DNA of 64,000 nucleotides from Rhodovulum sp. ES.010 (GTDB lineage Bacteria; Pseudomonadota; Alphaproteobacteria; Rhodobacterales; Rhodobacteraceae). Below the pieces are notes generated by a model, which saw nothing but the letters and a program-made list of their open reading frames with translations, was not told where the DNA came from and searched no databases. A program made the position numbers and the translations under genes. Each line of letters opens with the position of its first letter. The stretch's first letter is position 1. This document shows positions 21,683 to 29,247 of this stretch, one piece after another. The DNA lies in contig NZ_FSRS01000001.1 of the NCBI RefSeq assembly GCF_900142935.1, forward strand, positions 3,140,501 to 3,204,500, read 5' to 3'.

Positions 21683-22492
21683 ATGTCCTTCTCGATCGCA
21701 GGCAAGACCGCCATCGTGACCGGCGCGGCCAACGGCGTGGGCCTGGCCATCGCCCGGCATTTCGTGGACCGCGGCGCCAACGTGATGATGGCCGATATCG
21801 ACGAGGCGCGGCTGGTCGACGAATGCGGCAAGAACACCGAGGGCGAAGGCACGATGCGCTACTTCGCCGGCGACCTGCGCGAACGGCTGACCGTGGCGAA
21901 CCTGCTCTCGGCCACGATCGACGCCTATGACCGGATCGACATCCTGGTGAACGCCTCGCGCCAGATGGCGCCGTCCGACCCGCTCGACCCCGATGGCGAC
22001 GCGGTCGAGACGCTTCTGGCGCAGAACCTCATCACCAGCCTGCGGCTGAGCCAGATCGTCGCCCGGCGGATGATCCGCCAGGCCGAGGAGGCCGGGCTCG
22101 AAGAGGGCTCGGCCGGGGCCATCGTCAATCTTTCGTCGATCGCGGCGCGGCGCACCCATCCCGCGCTTCTGGGCTACTCGGTCAGTTCCGCGGCCCTCGA
22201 CCAGCTGACCCGGTCGATGGCGGTGGCGCTGGCGCCGCACCGGATCCGGGTGAACGCGGTGGCCTTCGGCTCGGTCCTCTCGGCCAGCCTGCAAGGCGTT
22301 CTGAAAGAGCACGCCGATTACCGCGAGGACATCCGCGACCACACGCCGCTCGGGCGGATCGCCAAGCCCTCGGAACTCGCCGAGGCGGTGCAGTTCCTCG
22401 CCTCGGACGGCGCGCAGTTCATCACCGGCCAGATCATGACCGTGGATGGCGGGCGGACGCTGCTCGACCCGGTGAACGCGCCGGCGCACTGA
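21683..22492 (+). CDS. SDR-family protein with altered active-site motif
   Basis: Short-chain dehydrogenase fold, 269 residues. The cofactor-binding TGAANGVG motif (residues 13-20) and the C-terminal GQIMTVDGG are intact, so NAD(P) should bind. The catalytic centre is unusual. The serine-containing LSS is present (150-152) and tyrosine Y165 is present, but the lysine of YxxxK is serine (S169). The helix-4 motif NNAG reads NAS. A normal redox reaction is therefore doubtful; it may be a binding protein, a moonlighting SDR or an enzyme with shifted chemistry. It follows the RsmC-like gene by 30 bp. Confidence 0.85.
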   Translation: MSFSIAGKTAIVTGAANGVGLAIARHFVDRGANVMMADIDEARLVDECGKNTEGEGTMRYFAGDLRERLTVANLLSATIDAYDRIDILVNASRQMAPSDPLDPDGDAVETLLAQNLITSLRLSQIVARRMIRQAEEAGLEEGSAGAIVNLSSIAARRTHPALLGYSVSSAALDQLTRSMAVALAPHRIRVNAVAFGSVLSASLQGVLKEHADYREDIRDHTPLGRIAKPSELAEAVQFLASDGAQFITGQIMTVDGGRTLLDPVNAPAH

Positions 22493-22497
22493 GCGCG

Positions 22498-22893
22498 TCA
22501 CCCCTCGGGGTAGCGGGCGCGGCAGGCGGCCATCGCCCGCGCGGCGTCGCGCGCCACCTCGCGCCGCTTGGCCCGGAGGTCGGCGAGCTTCTGCCGTTCG
22601 GCGCGCAGGTCGACCGCGACCGGGCGCTCGCGGAAGCCGATATCGGGGCGGTTGCACCAGACGAAGCCGAGCCCGCTGCCGTCGTCGCCGAAGCCGCGGC
22701 CATAGCACATCTCCAGGCTGGTGCGCCGATAGGGCTCGCGCTCCAGCGCATAGCCGCGCGCCAGCGTCTGCTCGGTTTCCAGAACCAGCCGGTCGAGCAG
22801 CATCAGGTCGTACATCGCGTTGCGTTCGCAGGCCTGGCGCGGGGTGGCGCAGGCGGCAAGCGTCAGCAGGCAGAGCAGGGCGAAAAGGCGCAT
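22498..22893 (-). CDS. Small putative lipoprotein, function unknown
   Basis: A protein of 131 residues beginning with a lipoprotein signal: hydrophobic stretch then lipobox LAAC, with the modified cysteine at residue 15. The mature part has several cysteines (about C23, C63, C80, C125), suggesting disulfides in the periplasm. An Arg/Lys/Glu/Ala-rich helix (about 92-120) probably forms a coiled coil. It ends five bases after the convergent SDR gene. I do not recognise the family. Confidence 0.7.
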   Translation of the reverse strand: MRLFALLCLLTLAACATPRQACERNAMYDLMLLDRLVLETEQTLARGYALEREPYRRTSLEMCYGRGFGDDGSGLGFVWCNRPDIGFRERPVAVDLRAERQKLADLRAKRREVARDAARAMAACRARYPEG

Positions 22894-23015
22894 GGGGGCG
22901 ATTCCTGGTTGATTTCGCCCAGCATACGCCGCCGCCGGGCCGCTGCCAAAGCATGCGATGGTGTGGCGTGGCGCGGGTGAAGCTGCTAGTCATTGCCCAG
23001 CAGGAGGGAGGCGAC

Positions 23016-23909
23016 ATGACCGAGCAATTCGACGACCACAAGACCCGCGCCGCGGCATGGTTCCGCGCGCTCCGCGACGAGATCGTGGCCGCCTTCGAGG
23101 CGCTGGAAGACGCGCAGCGGACCGGCCCGTTCAAGGACGCCTCCGCCGGCCGGTTCGAGGTGAGCGAAACCCGCCGCACCGCCGAGGACGGCTCGGATGC
23201 CGGCGGCGGGCTGATGAGCGTGATGCGCGGCGGCCGGGTGTTCGAGAAGGTCGGCGTCAACGTCTCGACCGTCTACGGCACGCTCAACCCGCGCGCCCGG
23301 GCCGCGATGATGGCCCGCAAGGACATGCCCGGCATGGCCGAGGACCCGCGCTTCTGGGCCAGCGGGATCAGTCTTGTGGCGCACATGCAGAACCCGCACA
23401 CCCCGGCGGTGCACCTGAACACGCGGATGTTCTGGACGCCGCATGGCTGGTGGTTCGGCGGCGGCACCGACCTGAACCCCAGCCTGCCCCATGACGAGGA
23501 TACCCAGGCGTTTCACGGCGTGCTGAAGGCGCATTGCGACCGGCACGACCTCAGCCACTATCCCCGCTACAAGGCCTGGGCCGACGAGTATTTCTATGTG
23601 CCCCATCGCGGCCGGGCGCGCGGGGTGGGCGGCATCTTCTTCGACGACCACAACACCGGCGACTGGGAGGCCGATTTCGCCTTCACCCAGGAGGTCGGCC
23701 GCGCCTTCCTTCCGGCCTTCGTCCCGATCGTCGAGCGCCGCCGCGACACCCCCTGGACCGAGGCCGACCGCGCCGCGCAACTCGCCCATCGCGGGCTCTA
23801 CGCGGAATACAACCTGCTTTACGACCGCGGCACCAGGTTCGGCCTGGAAACCGGCCACGACCCCGACGCGGTCCTGATGAGCATGCCGCCGCTGGCAAGC
23901 TGGCCGTAG
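23016..23909 (+). CDS. hemF: Oxygen-dependent coproporphyrinogen III oxidase HemF
   Basis: Aerobic counterpart of HemN: converts coproporphyrinogen III to protoporphyrinogen IX using oxygen. It has 297 residues (E. coli HemF 299). Conserved family segments are visible: VHLNTRMF (about 130-137), WWFGGGTDLNP (about 143-153), FDDHNTGDWE (about 209-218) and NLLYDRGTRFGLETG (about 267-281). The ATG at 23016 has GGAGGGAGG upstream; frame open from 22953 is ignored. It stands alone, and no FNR box is seen nearby, in contrast to hemN. Confidence 0.96.
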   Translation: MTEQFDDHKTRAAAWFRALRDEIVAAFEALEDAQRTGPFKDASAGRFEVSETRRTAEDGSDAGGGLMSVMRGGRVFEKVGVNVSTVYGTLNPRARAAMMARKDMPGMAEDPRFWASGISLVAHMQNPHTPAVHLNTRMFWTPHGWWFGGGTDLNPSLPHDEDTQAFHGVLKAHCDRHDLSHYPRYKAWADEYFYVPHRGRARGVGGIFFDDHNTGDWEADFAFTQEVGRAFLPAFVPIVERRRDTPWTEADRAAQLAHRGLYAEYNLLYDRGTRFGLETGHDPDAVLMSMPPLASWP

Positions 23910-24187
23910 GGGGGCTCGGCGGGACGGAGTCCCCATTGACCTCGACCGATGCAGGCGCGCGCTTTCTCGGGTCGGCGCTCGAAAGTGGACGCCCGGACGG
24001 CTTGCGCTCCGTCACTTGTTTCCGCCCCCGACAGCGAAGTGCAAGACGCGCGCATCGCTCCGGTCGCGCGGAGCAGACCTGCGCAAGTCCACGTCCCGAT
24101 GTCCGGAGAGCCACATCCAACAGAAACACTCGAGTGAATTTCGACGCCGAATCCCGGGCTTCCAACCTGGCCGCCCGGTTCATGCGG
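23910..24187. other. Gene-free stretch after hemF
   Basis: About 280 bp with no ORF showing Rhodobacterales codon use. The composition is less GC-skewed by codon position than the neighbours. No repeat, tRNA or promoter signal could be made out; it may be decayed sequence. Confidence 0.4.
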
Positions 24188-24210
24188 ACCGCGGGCGGTT
24201 GGCCCGCGGT
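24188..24210 (-). terminator. Hairpin after the cytochrome b561 gene
   Basis: A perfect 9-bp stem ACCGCGGGC / GCCCGCGGT with a 5-base loop begins 17 bp past the stop of the minus-strand b561 gene. It has no T-run; a probable terminator for the b561-PepSY operon. Confidence 0.5.
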
Positions 24211-24226
24211 TTGCCATGTTTCGCGT

Positions 24227-24871
24227 TCAGGCGCGCTTGTCTCCGGTGATCATCGCGTGGGCGAGGTTTTCGCGATGGACCATGCTGGCCCAGGCCACGC
24301 CGCCGACATGCAGCAGGATCAAGAGCACGGAGAGGTTCGCGGCGGTCTCGTGGATGTCCTCCCACGCGGTCTCGCCGCCCGCGTGGCCCTCGCGTTCCTC
24401 ATGTTCCTGGCGCTCGTAGCTTGCGACGCCGCCCTCGCCGCCGCTCTCGCTCTGCGCGATCAGCCCGGCCAGCGGACCTTCGCCTTCCTCTTCGGCCAGC
24501 ACCGCCATGCCGGAAAACGCGGTGGCGCCCAGCATGACCAGGAGCGCCACGGTCATCGCGCCGCCGGCGGGGCTGTGGCCTATATGGCGTTCGGCCGAGC
24601 CCGCGACCAGCCGCTTGAGATAGGCGACGACCTTGCCGGGCCCGGTCACGAAGTCGGAGAAGCGCGCGCGCTCGGGCCCCACGAGGCCCCAGAAGATGCG
24701 CAGCGTCACCGTGGCCGCGATCGCGTAGCCGGCCCAGACATGGAGCCATTCCGGCTCGCCCTCGGTGAGGTAGGCGGTGGCGAAACCCGCCACCAGGACC
24801 CAGTGCCCGACGCGCACCACCGGGTCCCAGACCCGGACGCGCGCCTCGGCTTGCGCCGTCTGCTCCGCCAT
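24227..24871 (-). CDS. Cytochrome b561 with acidic, His-containing insertion
   Basis: Four-helix membrane cytochrome b (Ni-hydrogenase/b561 family), 214 residues. Haem-ligand histidines are expected among H23, H44, H174 and H188. It probably carries electrons from quinol to a periplasmic acceptor. Between helices 3 and 4 is a 45-50-residue insertion (about 126-173) dense in Glu, Gly and His, likely periplasmic and possibly metal-binding. The ATG at 24871 shares its A with the stop of the PepSY gene. Its placement opposite the SHP cluster, behind a shared operator, suggests it is part of that system. Confidence 0.88.
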   Translation of the reverse strand: MAEQTAQAEARVRVWDPVVRVGHWVLVAGFATAYLTEGEPEWLHVWAGYAIAATVTLRIFWGLVGPERARFSDFVTGPGKVVAYLKRLVAGSAERHIGHSPAGGAMTVALLVMLGATAFSGMAVLAEEEGEGPLAGLIAQSESGGEGGVASYERQEHEEREGHAGGETAWEDIHETAANLSVLLILLHVGGVAWASMVHRENLAHAMITGDKRA

Positions 24872-25170
24872 CAGTCGTCGTCCCGGCCGAGGCGGGTCGC
24901 GGGGGCGCCGGTGGCCGGATCCAGATAGGCCTCGACCACCATCCCGTTGGCGTCGCGCATCTTGACCTCCCAGTAGCGGCCGTCCTCGCGCTCGGCCTCG
25001 AGGACGGTGTAGCCCTGGCTCTCCAGTTTCGCGATCAGCTCGCCGAGCGGCATCCACCGGGCGGGCTGGGCCATCGCGGGTGCGGTTTCGGGCGAGGCTT
25101 GCGCCTCGCCGAGGGCGACCAGGCCCGCGGCGGAAGCCAGGGCGGCGGTGAACAGGATCGTGCGTTTCAT
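24871..25170 (-). CDS. PepSY-domain periplasmic protein
   Basis: A 99-residue protein with a signal peptide (cleavage after about residue 25, GEAQA) and a single PepSY domain: the pattern LIAKLESQGYTVLEAERE...YWEVKMRDANG...EAYLDPATG is typical. PepSY proteins often sit beside two-component systems and cytochrome b genes; an inhibitory or sensory role is assumed for the family. It is first in a two-gene operon with cytochrome b561. A -10-like GATAGA on the minus strand (25236-25231) sits 10 bp downstream of the 39-bp operator. Confidence 0.87.
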   Translation of the reverse strand: MKRTILFTAALASAAGLVALGEAQASPETAPAMAQPARWMPLGELIAKLESQGYTVLEAEREDGRYWEVKMRDANGMVVEAYLDPATGAPATRLGRDDD

Positions 25171-25245
25171 GGGGGTCTCCCGTGCTTGGTTTCACCTTGC
25201 CGGCACGTGGACCGGCTGCGATGGGACCGGTCTATCCGCAGGCGC

Positions 25246-25284
25246 CTGACGCCGGCCTGACCGCGCTTGTCAGCGCCCTGTCAG
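25246..25284. promoter_or_regulatory. 39-bp palindromic operator, copy 1 (divergent PepSY promoters)
   Basis: The pattern is CTGAC-N6-CTGAC-N7-GTCAG-N6-GTCAG. Each pair is a direct repeat with 11-bp period, and the two pairs are inverted relative to each other. OmpR/PhoB-type regulators bind direct repeats of 11-bp period. The right pair reads TGTCAG twice, close to a PhoB-like half-site. It lies between the two divergent PepSY genes, so one pair can serve each promoter. Copy 2 at 27620 has the same 20 conserved bases and the same spacing. Confidence 0.72.
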
Positions 25285-25308
25285 GCGGGGCAGAGTAGCG
25301 CCGTCACC

Positions 25309-25608
25309 ATGAAACGGTTCGCTCTCCTCGCCTCGATCCTGGTCCTCGCCGCGCCCGCGCCGGCCGAGCGCGATCACGACCGCGCGCGCCGCGCCCTTGA
25401 ACGGGGCGAGATCCGGCCCCTGCACAGAATCCTGCCCGAGGTGGAAGACCGTTTCGACGCGCGGCTTCTGGAGGTCGAGCTGGAACGCGAGGAGGGCCGC
25501 CTGGTCTACGAGATGGAACTGATCACGCGGGACGGACGACTTCTGGAGGTGCTCGTCGACGCCGCCTCGGGCCAGGTGCTGGAGCACGAGATCGAGGACG
25601 ACGACTGA
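25309..25608 (+). CDS. PepSY-domain periplasmic protein linked to two-component genes
   Basis: A 99-residue secreted protein: signal peptide to about residue 17, then a PepSY-like domain with EVELEREEGRLVYEMELITRDG (about 62-83) and VLVDAASGQVLEHEIEDDD at the end. The ATG at 25309 is used; no clear Shine-Dalgarno precedes it and the operator is only 25 bp upstream, so the leader must be short. Its TGA shares an A with the ATG of the response regulator, so it is the first gene of a PepSY-regulator-kinase operon. It may modulate the kinase sensor domain in the periplasm; that is inference. Confidence 0.85.
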   Translation: MKRFALLASILVLAAPAPAERDHDRARRALERGEIRPLHRILPEVEDRFDARLLEVELEREEGRLVYEMELITRDGRLLEVLVDAASGQVLEHEIEDDD

Positions 25609-26279
25609 TGCGCGTGCTCGCCGTCGAGGACGACCCGCGGATCGCGGCCGACCTGTCGGCCGCGCTGGAAGCCGCGGGGTTCCGCGTGGAAACCTGCGCC
25701 GATGGCGAGGAGGCGTGGTTCCTGGGCGATACCGAGGCGTACGGGCTGGTGGTTCTGGATCTCGGCCTGCCGGGGCTCGACGGGCTGACGGTCCTGAAAC
25801 GCTGGCGCGCGAACGGGCGCGAGATGCCGGTTCTGGTGCTGACCGCGCGCGGCACCTGGACGGAACGCGTCGAGGGCATCGACGCCGGCGCCGACGACTA
25901 CCTGCCCAAACCGTTCCGGATGGAGGAGCTGGTGGCCCGCGCCCGCGCGCTGGTGCGCCGCTCGGCGGGGCGCGGCAGCGCGCTGCAGGAGGCGGGCGCG
26001 CTCGCGCTCGACACGACCCGCATGGCGGTCAGCTTGCGCGGCGTGCCGGTGCAGACCACGGCGCTGGAGTATCGCCTGCTCGCCTACCTGATGCTCAACC
26101 GCGACCGCGTGGTGCCGCCCACGGAACTGCTGGAACACCTCTACGGCGACGACGATGCGCGCGAGGCCAACGCGCTGGAGGCGCTGGTGGCGCGGCTGCG
26201 GCGCAAGCTGGGCGCGGGCGTGATCGGCACGCGCCGCGGCTTCGGCTATTTCCTCGAAGCCGGGGCGCCCGCGCCGTGA
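25608..26279 (+). CDS. OmpR-family response regulator
   Basis: DNA-binding response regulator, 223 residues. The receiver domain (1-115) has the acidic pair E7-D8-D9, the phosphorylated D51 in VLDLGLPG, T79 and K101 in LPKPF. The winged-helix effector domain (about 125-220) includes the ALEYRLLAYL and VRRLRRKLG-like segments (VARLRRKLGAG). It belongs to the PhoP/QseB/TctD-like subgroup. It overlaps the PepSY gene and the kinase gene by one and four bases. Its likely targets are the two 39-bp operators at 25246 and 27620. Confidence 0.93.
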   Translation: MRVLAVEDDPRIAADLSAALEAAGFRVETCADGEEAWFLGDTEAYGLVVLDLGLPGLDGLTVLKRWRANGREMPVLVLTARGTWTERVEGIDAGADDYLPKPFRMEELVARARALVRRSAGRGSALQEAGALALDTTRMAVSLRGVPVQTTALEYRLLAYLMLNRDRVVPPTELLEHLYGDDDAREANALEALVARLRRKLGAGVIGTRRGFGYFLEAGAPAP

Positions 26280-27634
26280 GGCGGCTGTCGCTGCGGCTGC
26301 GGCTGGCGCTGGCCGGGGCGGTCGCGGTGACGCTCGCGATCCTCTTGTCCTCGCTGGGGCTCGCCGCGCTCTTCGGCGCGCATGTCGAACGCCGCGCGCT
26401 GGCCGAACTCTCGGTGCAGCTCGACCAGGTGCTGGCCGGGGTCGAGCGCGCCCCCGACGGCACGCTGGAACTGACGACCGCCCCCGCCGATCCGCGCTTC
26501 CGGCAGGTCTATGGCGGGCTCTACTGGCAGATCGAGGCGGGCGGGCAGGTGCTGCGCGCGCGCGCGCTCTGGGATTACGAAATCCCGCTGCCCGCCGACA
26601 CGCTGGGCGACGGGGCCGAGCATGTGCACGACCTGCCGGGCCCGGCGGGCCAGCCGCTGCTGGCGATCGAGCGCAGCGTGACCCTGCCCGACCGGCTGGG
26701 CGGCGACGCGATGCGCGCGGCCGTGGCGATGGACCGGACGGACCTCGCCGCCGCGCGCGCCGGGTTCCTGCGCGACCTCATCCCCTATTCGGCGCTGCTC
26801 GCGGCGGCGCTGATCCTCGCGGGCTGGGCGCAGATCGCCGTGGGTCTCCGCCCGCTCGGCGCGATCCGCGCCCGCGTGGCCGATATCCGCACCGGCCGGG
26901 CGCGTCGCGTGGGGGGCGATGTCCCCGCCGAGGTGCAGCCGCTCGCCGCCGAGGTCGACGGCCTGCTGGCCGCCCGCGAACAGGAGGTCGCGCGCGCCCG
27001 CACCCGGGCGGGCGACCTCGCGCACGGGCTCAAGACGCCGCTCCAGGCGCTGATGGGCGAGGCCGGGCGGCTCCGGGCCGAGGGGCGCGGTGCCGCGGCC
27101 GACGCGGTCGAGGAGATCGCCGGCGCGATGCGCGCCCATGTCGACCGCGAGCTTGCGCGCACCCGCGTCGCCATGCGGGGGCGCCAGGGCCGCGCCGACC
27201 TTGCCGATGTCGTCGCGGGGCTCGTGCGGGTCATGCGCCGCACCGGGGAAGGGGCGCGGTGCGACTGGCGCGTGGACCTGCCCGAAGGTCTCGCGGTCGC
27301 CGCCGATCCCGGCGACCTCTCCGAGGCGCTGGGGGCGCTGATCGAAAACGCCGCGCGCCATGCCCGCACGCGGGTCGAGATCGGCGCGCAGCCCCGCGGG
27401 GGCCGGGTCCAGATCGTCCTCCGCGACGACGGCCCCGGCATCCCGCCCGACCGGATCGAGGCGCTGATGGCGCGCGGCGCGCGGGCCGACACCCGCGGCT
27501 CCGGCCTCGGCCTCGCCATCGCGCGCGACATCGCCGAGGCGCTGGACGGCACGATCACGCTGCGCCCGGCCTCGCCCGGGCTCGAGGCGCGCCTGTCCCT
27601 GCCCGCAGCCGACAGCGTCCTGACAGATCGCTGA
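26276..27634 (+). CDS. Sensor histidine kinase of the SHP cluster
   Basis: Membrane sensor kinase, 452 residues, GTG start overlapping the regulator stop. Helix 1 is at about 11-33, the periplasmic sensor domain at about 34-168, helix 2 at about 170-190, then a HAMP-like linker. The phosphoacceptor is H250 in DLAHGLKTPL, an HxxKTPL form shared with PhoQ-like and related kinases. The ATP-binding domain has an N-box (ALIENAARHA, about 357-366), DDGPGIP and GSGLGLAIA. The periplasmic domain has no recognised ligand motif. The 3' end of the gene overlaps operator copy 2. Confidence 0.93.
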   Translation: MRRLSLRLRLALAGAVAVTLAILLSSLGLAALFGAHVERRALAELSVQLDQVLAGVERAPDGTLELTTAPADPRFRQVYGGLYWQIEAGGQVLRARALWDYEIPLPADTLGDGAEHVHDLPGPAGQPLLAIERSVTLPDRLGGDAMRAAVAMDRTDLAAARAGFLRDLIPYSALLAAALILAGWAQIAVGLRPLGAIRARVADIRTGRARRVGGDVPAEVQPLAAEVDGLLAAREQEVARARTRAGDLAHGLKTPLQALMGEAGRLRAEGRGAAADAVEEIAGAMRAHVDRELARTRVAMRGRQGRADLADVVAGLVRVMRRTGEGARCDWRVDLPEGLAVAADPGDLSEALGALIENAARHARTRVEIGAQPRGGRVQIVLRDDGPGIPPDRIEALMARGARADTRGSGLGLAIARDIAEALDGTITLRPASPGLEARLSLPAADSVLTDR

Positions 27635-27658
27635 CACCCCGGGTCAGCCCGGTGTCAG
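27620..27658. promoter_or_regulatory. 39-bp palindromic operator, copy 2 (upstream of the b561-DHC/SHP/DHC operon)
   Basis: It has the same architecture as copy 1: CTGAC-N6-CTGAC-N7-GTCAG-N6-GTCAG, with identical spacing and all 20 conserved bases identical, while the spacer bases differ freely. The first repeat pair covers the kinase stop codon. The right pair is about 60 bp upstream of the cytochrome start. This pattern of conservation is what a regulator binding site would show. Confidence 0.72.
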
Positions 27659-27717
27659 CCACCCCGTGCGATGACGGTCTCACGGTCTCACGGTCGCCCG
27701 GAGGAAGCCCCACACCC

Positions 27718-28842
27718 ATGTCGTTCCGAACGAGTCTCTCCCCGTTTCCCCGCGTTCCCGTCTGGGACATCTGGGTGCGCCTTTTCCACTGGGCGCTTGT
27801 CCTCTGCATCGGCGGGGCGGTCCTCACCGGCTTTCTCGCCGATGCACGCTGGGCCGGGTGGCATCTCGGCTTCGGGCTGGCCGCCGCCGCCCTCGTCGTC
27901 GCGCGGATCGTCTGGGGCCTTTTCGGCACCGCCCACGCGCGATTCGCCGATTTCCTGCCGCGGCCTTCGGCGCTGCTCGCGCATCTGCGCGGTGCGGGCG
28001 GCCGCCATCGCGGCCACAACCCGCTGGGCGCGCTGATGGTGTTCGCGCTCTTCGCCGCCGTCCTCGCGCTCGCCGGCACCGGGCTTGTCGTTCTGGGCGG
28101 CTGGCTCAGGCTCGGACCGCTCGCCGCGGATCTCGGCACCCAGACGGGCCGCGCCGCGCGCGAGTTGCACGAGATCGTCGCCTTCGCCCTTCTCGGGATG
28201 ATCGCCCTCCATGTCGGCGGCGTGATCTTCGAAAGCCGCCGCGCGCGCGAGAACCTGGCGGGCGCGATGCTGACCGGCCGCAAGGAGGCGCGCCCCGGCG
28301 ACGCCCGCCCCGTCGAGGCCCGCCCGCAGGGCCGCCGCGCAGTCAAGGTCGTCGCCACGATTGCCGGAATCCTCGTTCTTGCCGCGGCCGCGCTTTCGGC
28401 CCGCCCGGTGCCGGACATGCCGGTGTCGCGGATCGACCCGCTCACCGCCGAGGAATGCGGCGCGTGCCACATGGTCTACCACCCCAGCCTGCTGCCGGCC
28501 GCCTCGTGGGAGGCGCTGGTCGCCGGGCTCGACGACCATTTCGGCGAGAACGCCTGGATCGACGCGGGCGATGCCGCGGAGATCGAGGCCTGGCTGACCG
28601 CGCACGCCGCCGAAACCGTGGACACCGCGCCCGCGCGGATGTTCGCCCGCACCGATCCCGACGCCCCGGCCACGCTGACCGAAACGCCGGCCTGGAAACG
28701 TCTGCACGGCGACCTGCCCGACACGCTCTTCGAGGGCGCGCCGGTCTTCAGCCGTGCCAATTGCGCCGCCTGTCACGCCGATGCCGGGTCGGGCCGCTTC
28801 AGCCCCTTTGCCATTTCCATTCCAAAGGAGAAGACCGAATGA
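27718..28842 (+). CDS. Cytochrome b561 fused to a diheme cytochrome c (DHC) domain
   Basis: A 374-residue fusion. Residues about 12-180 are a four-helix b561 module with candidate haem ligands H24, H49, H151 and H165. A linker (about 185-210) leads to a fifth helix (about 211-229) that places the C-terminal domain in the periplasm. Residues about 235-365 form a DHC-type domain with haem motifs C247-GA-C250-H251 and C349-AA-C352-H353. It resembles the free DHC two genes downstream (shared CHMxY and DHFGENA-type stretches). It would let quinol electrons reach SHP through one polypeptide. A GGAGGA ribosome site lies about 11 bp upstream. Its stop overlaps the SHP start. Confidence 0.88.
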   Translation: MSFRTSLSPFPRVPVWDIWVRLFHWALVLCIGGAVLTGFLADARWAGWHLGFGLAAAALVVARIVWGLFGTAHARFADFLPRPSALLAHLRGAGGRHRGHNPLGALMVFALFAAVLALAGTGLVVLGGWLRLGPLAADLGTQTGRAARELHEIVAFALLGMIALHVGGVIFESRRARENLAGAMLTGRKEARPGDARPVEARPQGRRAVKVVATIAGILVLAAAALSARPVPDMPVSRIDPLTAEECGACHMVYHPSLLPAASWEALVAGLDDHFGENAWIDAGDAAEIEAWLTAHAAETVDTAPARMFARTDPDAPATLTETPAWKRLHGDLPDTLFEGAPVFSRANCAACHADAGSGRFSPFAISIPKEKTE

Positions 28843-29231
28843 GACACCTGATCTTCCTCGCGGCCCTCGTGCCCGCCGTGCCCGCGCTGGCGCAGGACAC
28901 CTCGCCCGCGCAACTGATTGCCAGCTACGAGTCCCAGGCCGGCCGCGCCGCCGACCCGTCTGCGGGCAAGGCGTTCTTCATGGCGCAGCACGCGGGCGGC
29001 AAGCCCGAGACGCCCGCCTGCACCACCTGCCACACCAAGGATCCCCGCGCCGCGGGACAGGCCCGCACCGGCAAGACGATCGAGCCGCTCGCCCCCTCGG
29101 CCAACCCCGCGCGTCTGACCGAAACCAAGGAGGTCGAGAAATGGCTGGGCCGCAACTGCGACAGCGTGCTGGGGCGCGAATGCAGCGCCGCGGAAAAGGC
29201 CGACATCATCGCATGGCTTGCAAGCCTATGA
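28839..29231 (+). CDS. shp: SHP, oxygen-binding monohaem cytochrome c
   Basis: Sphaeroides haem protein, a periplasmic class I cytochrome c whose sixth ligand is an asparagine that leaves on reduction, so that oxygen or NO can bind. It has 130 residues with a signal peptide ending after ALA (residue 18). The haem motif is C61-TT-C64-H65. The segment KWLGRNC contains N106, matching the axial Asn88 of mature R. sphaeroides SHP as I remember it. C107 and C115 match the disulfide next to that ligand. The match to the remembered R. sphaeroides sequence is strong throughout. The physiological role of SHP is unsettled. Confidence 0.9.
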   Translation: MRHLIFLAALVPAVPALAQDTSPAQLIASYESQAGRAADPSAGKAFFMAQHAGGKPETPACTTCHTKDPRAAGQARTGKTIEPLAPSANPARLTETKEVEKWLGRNCDSVLGRECSAAEKADIIAWLASL

Positions 29232-29247
29232 CACGAAAGGAGAAAAT

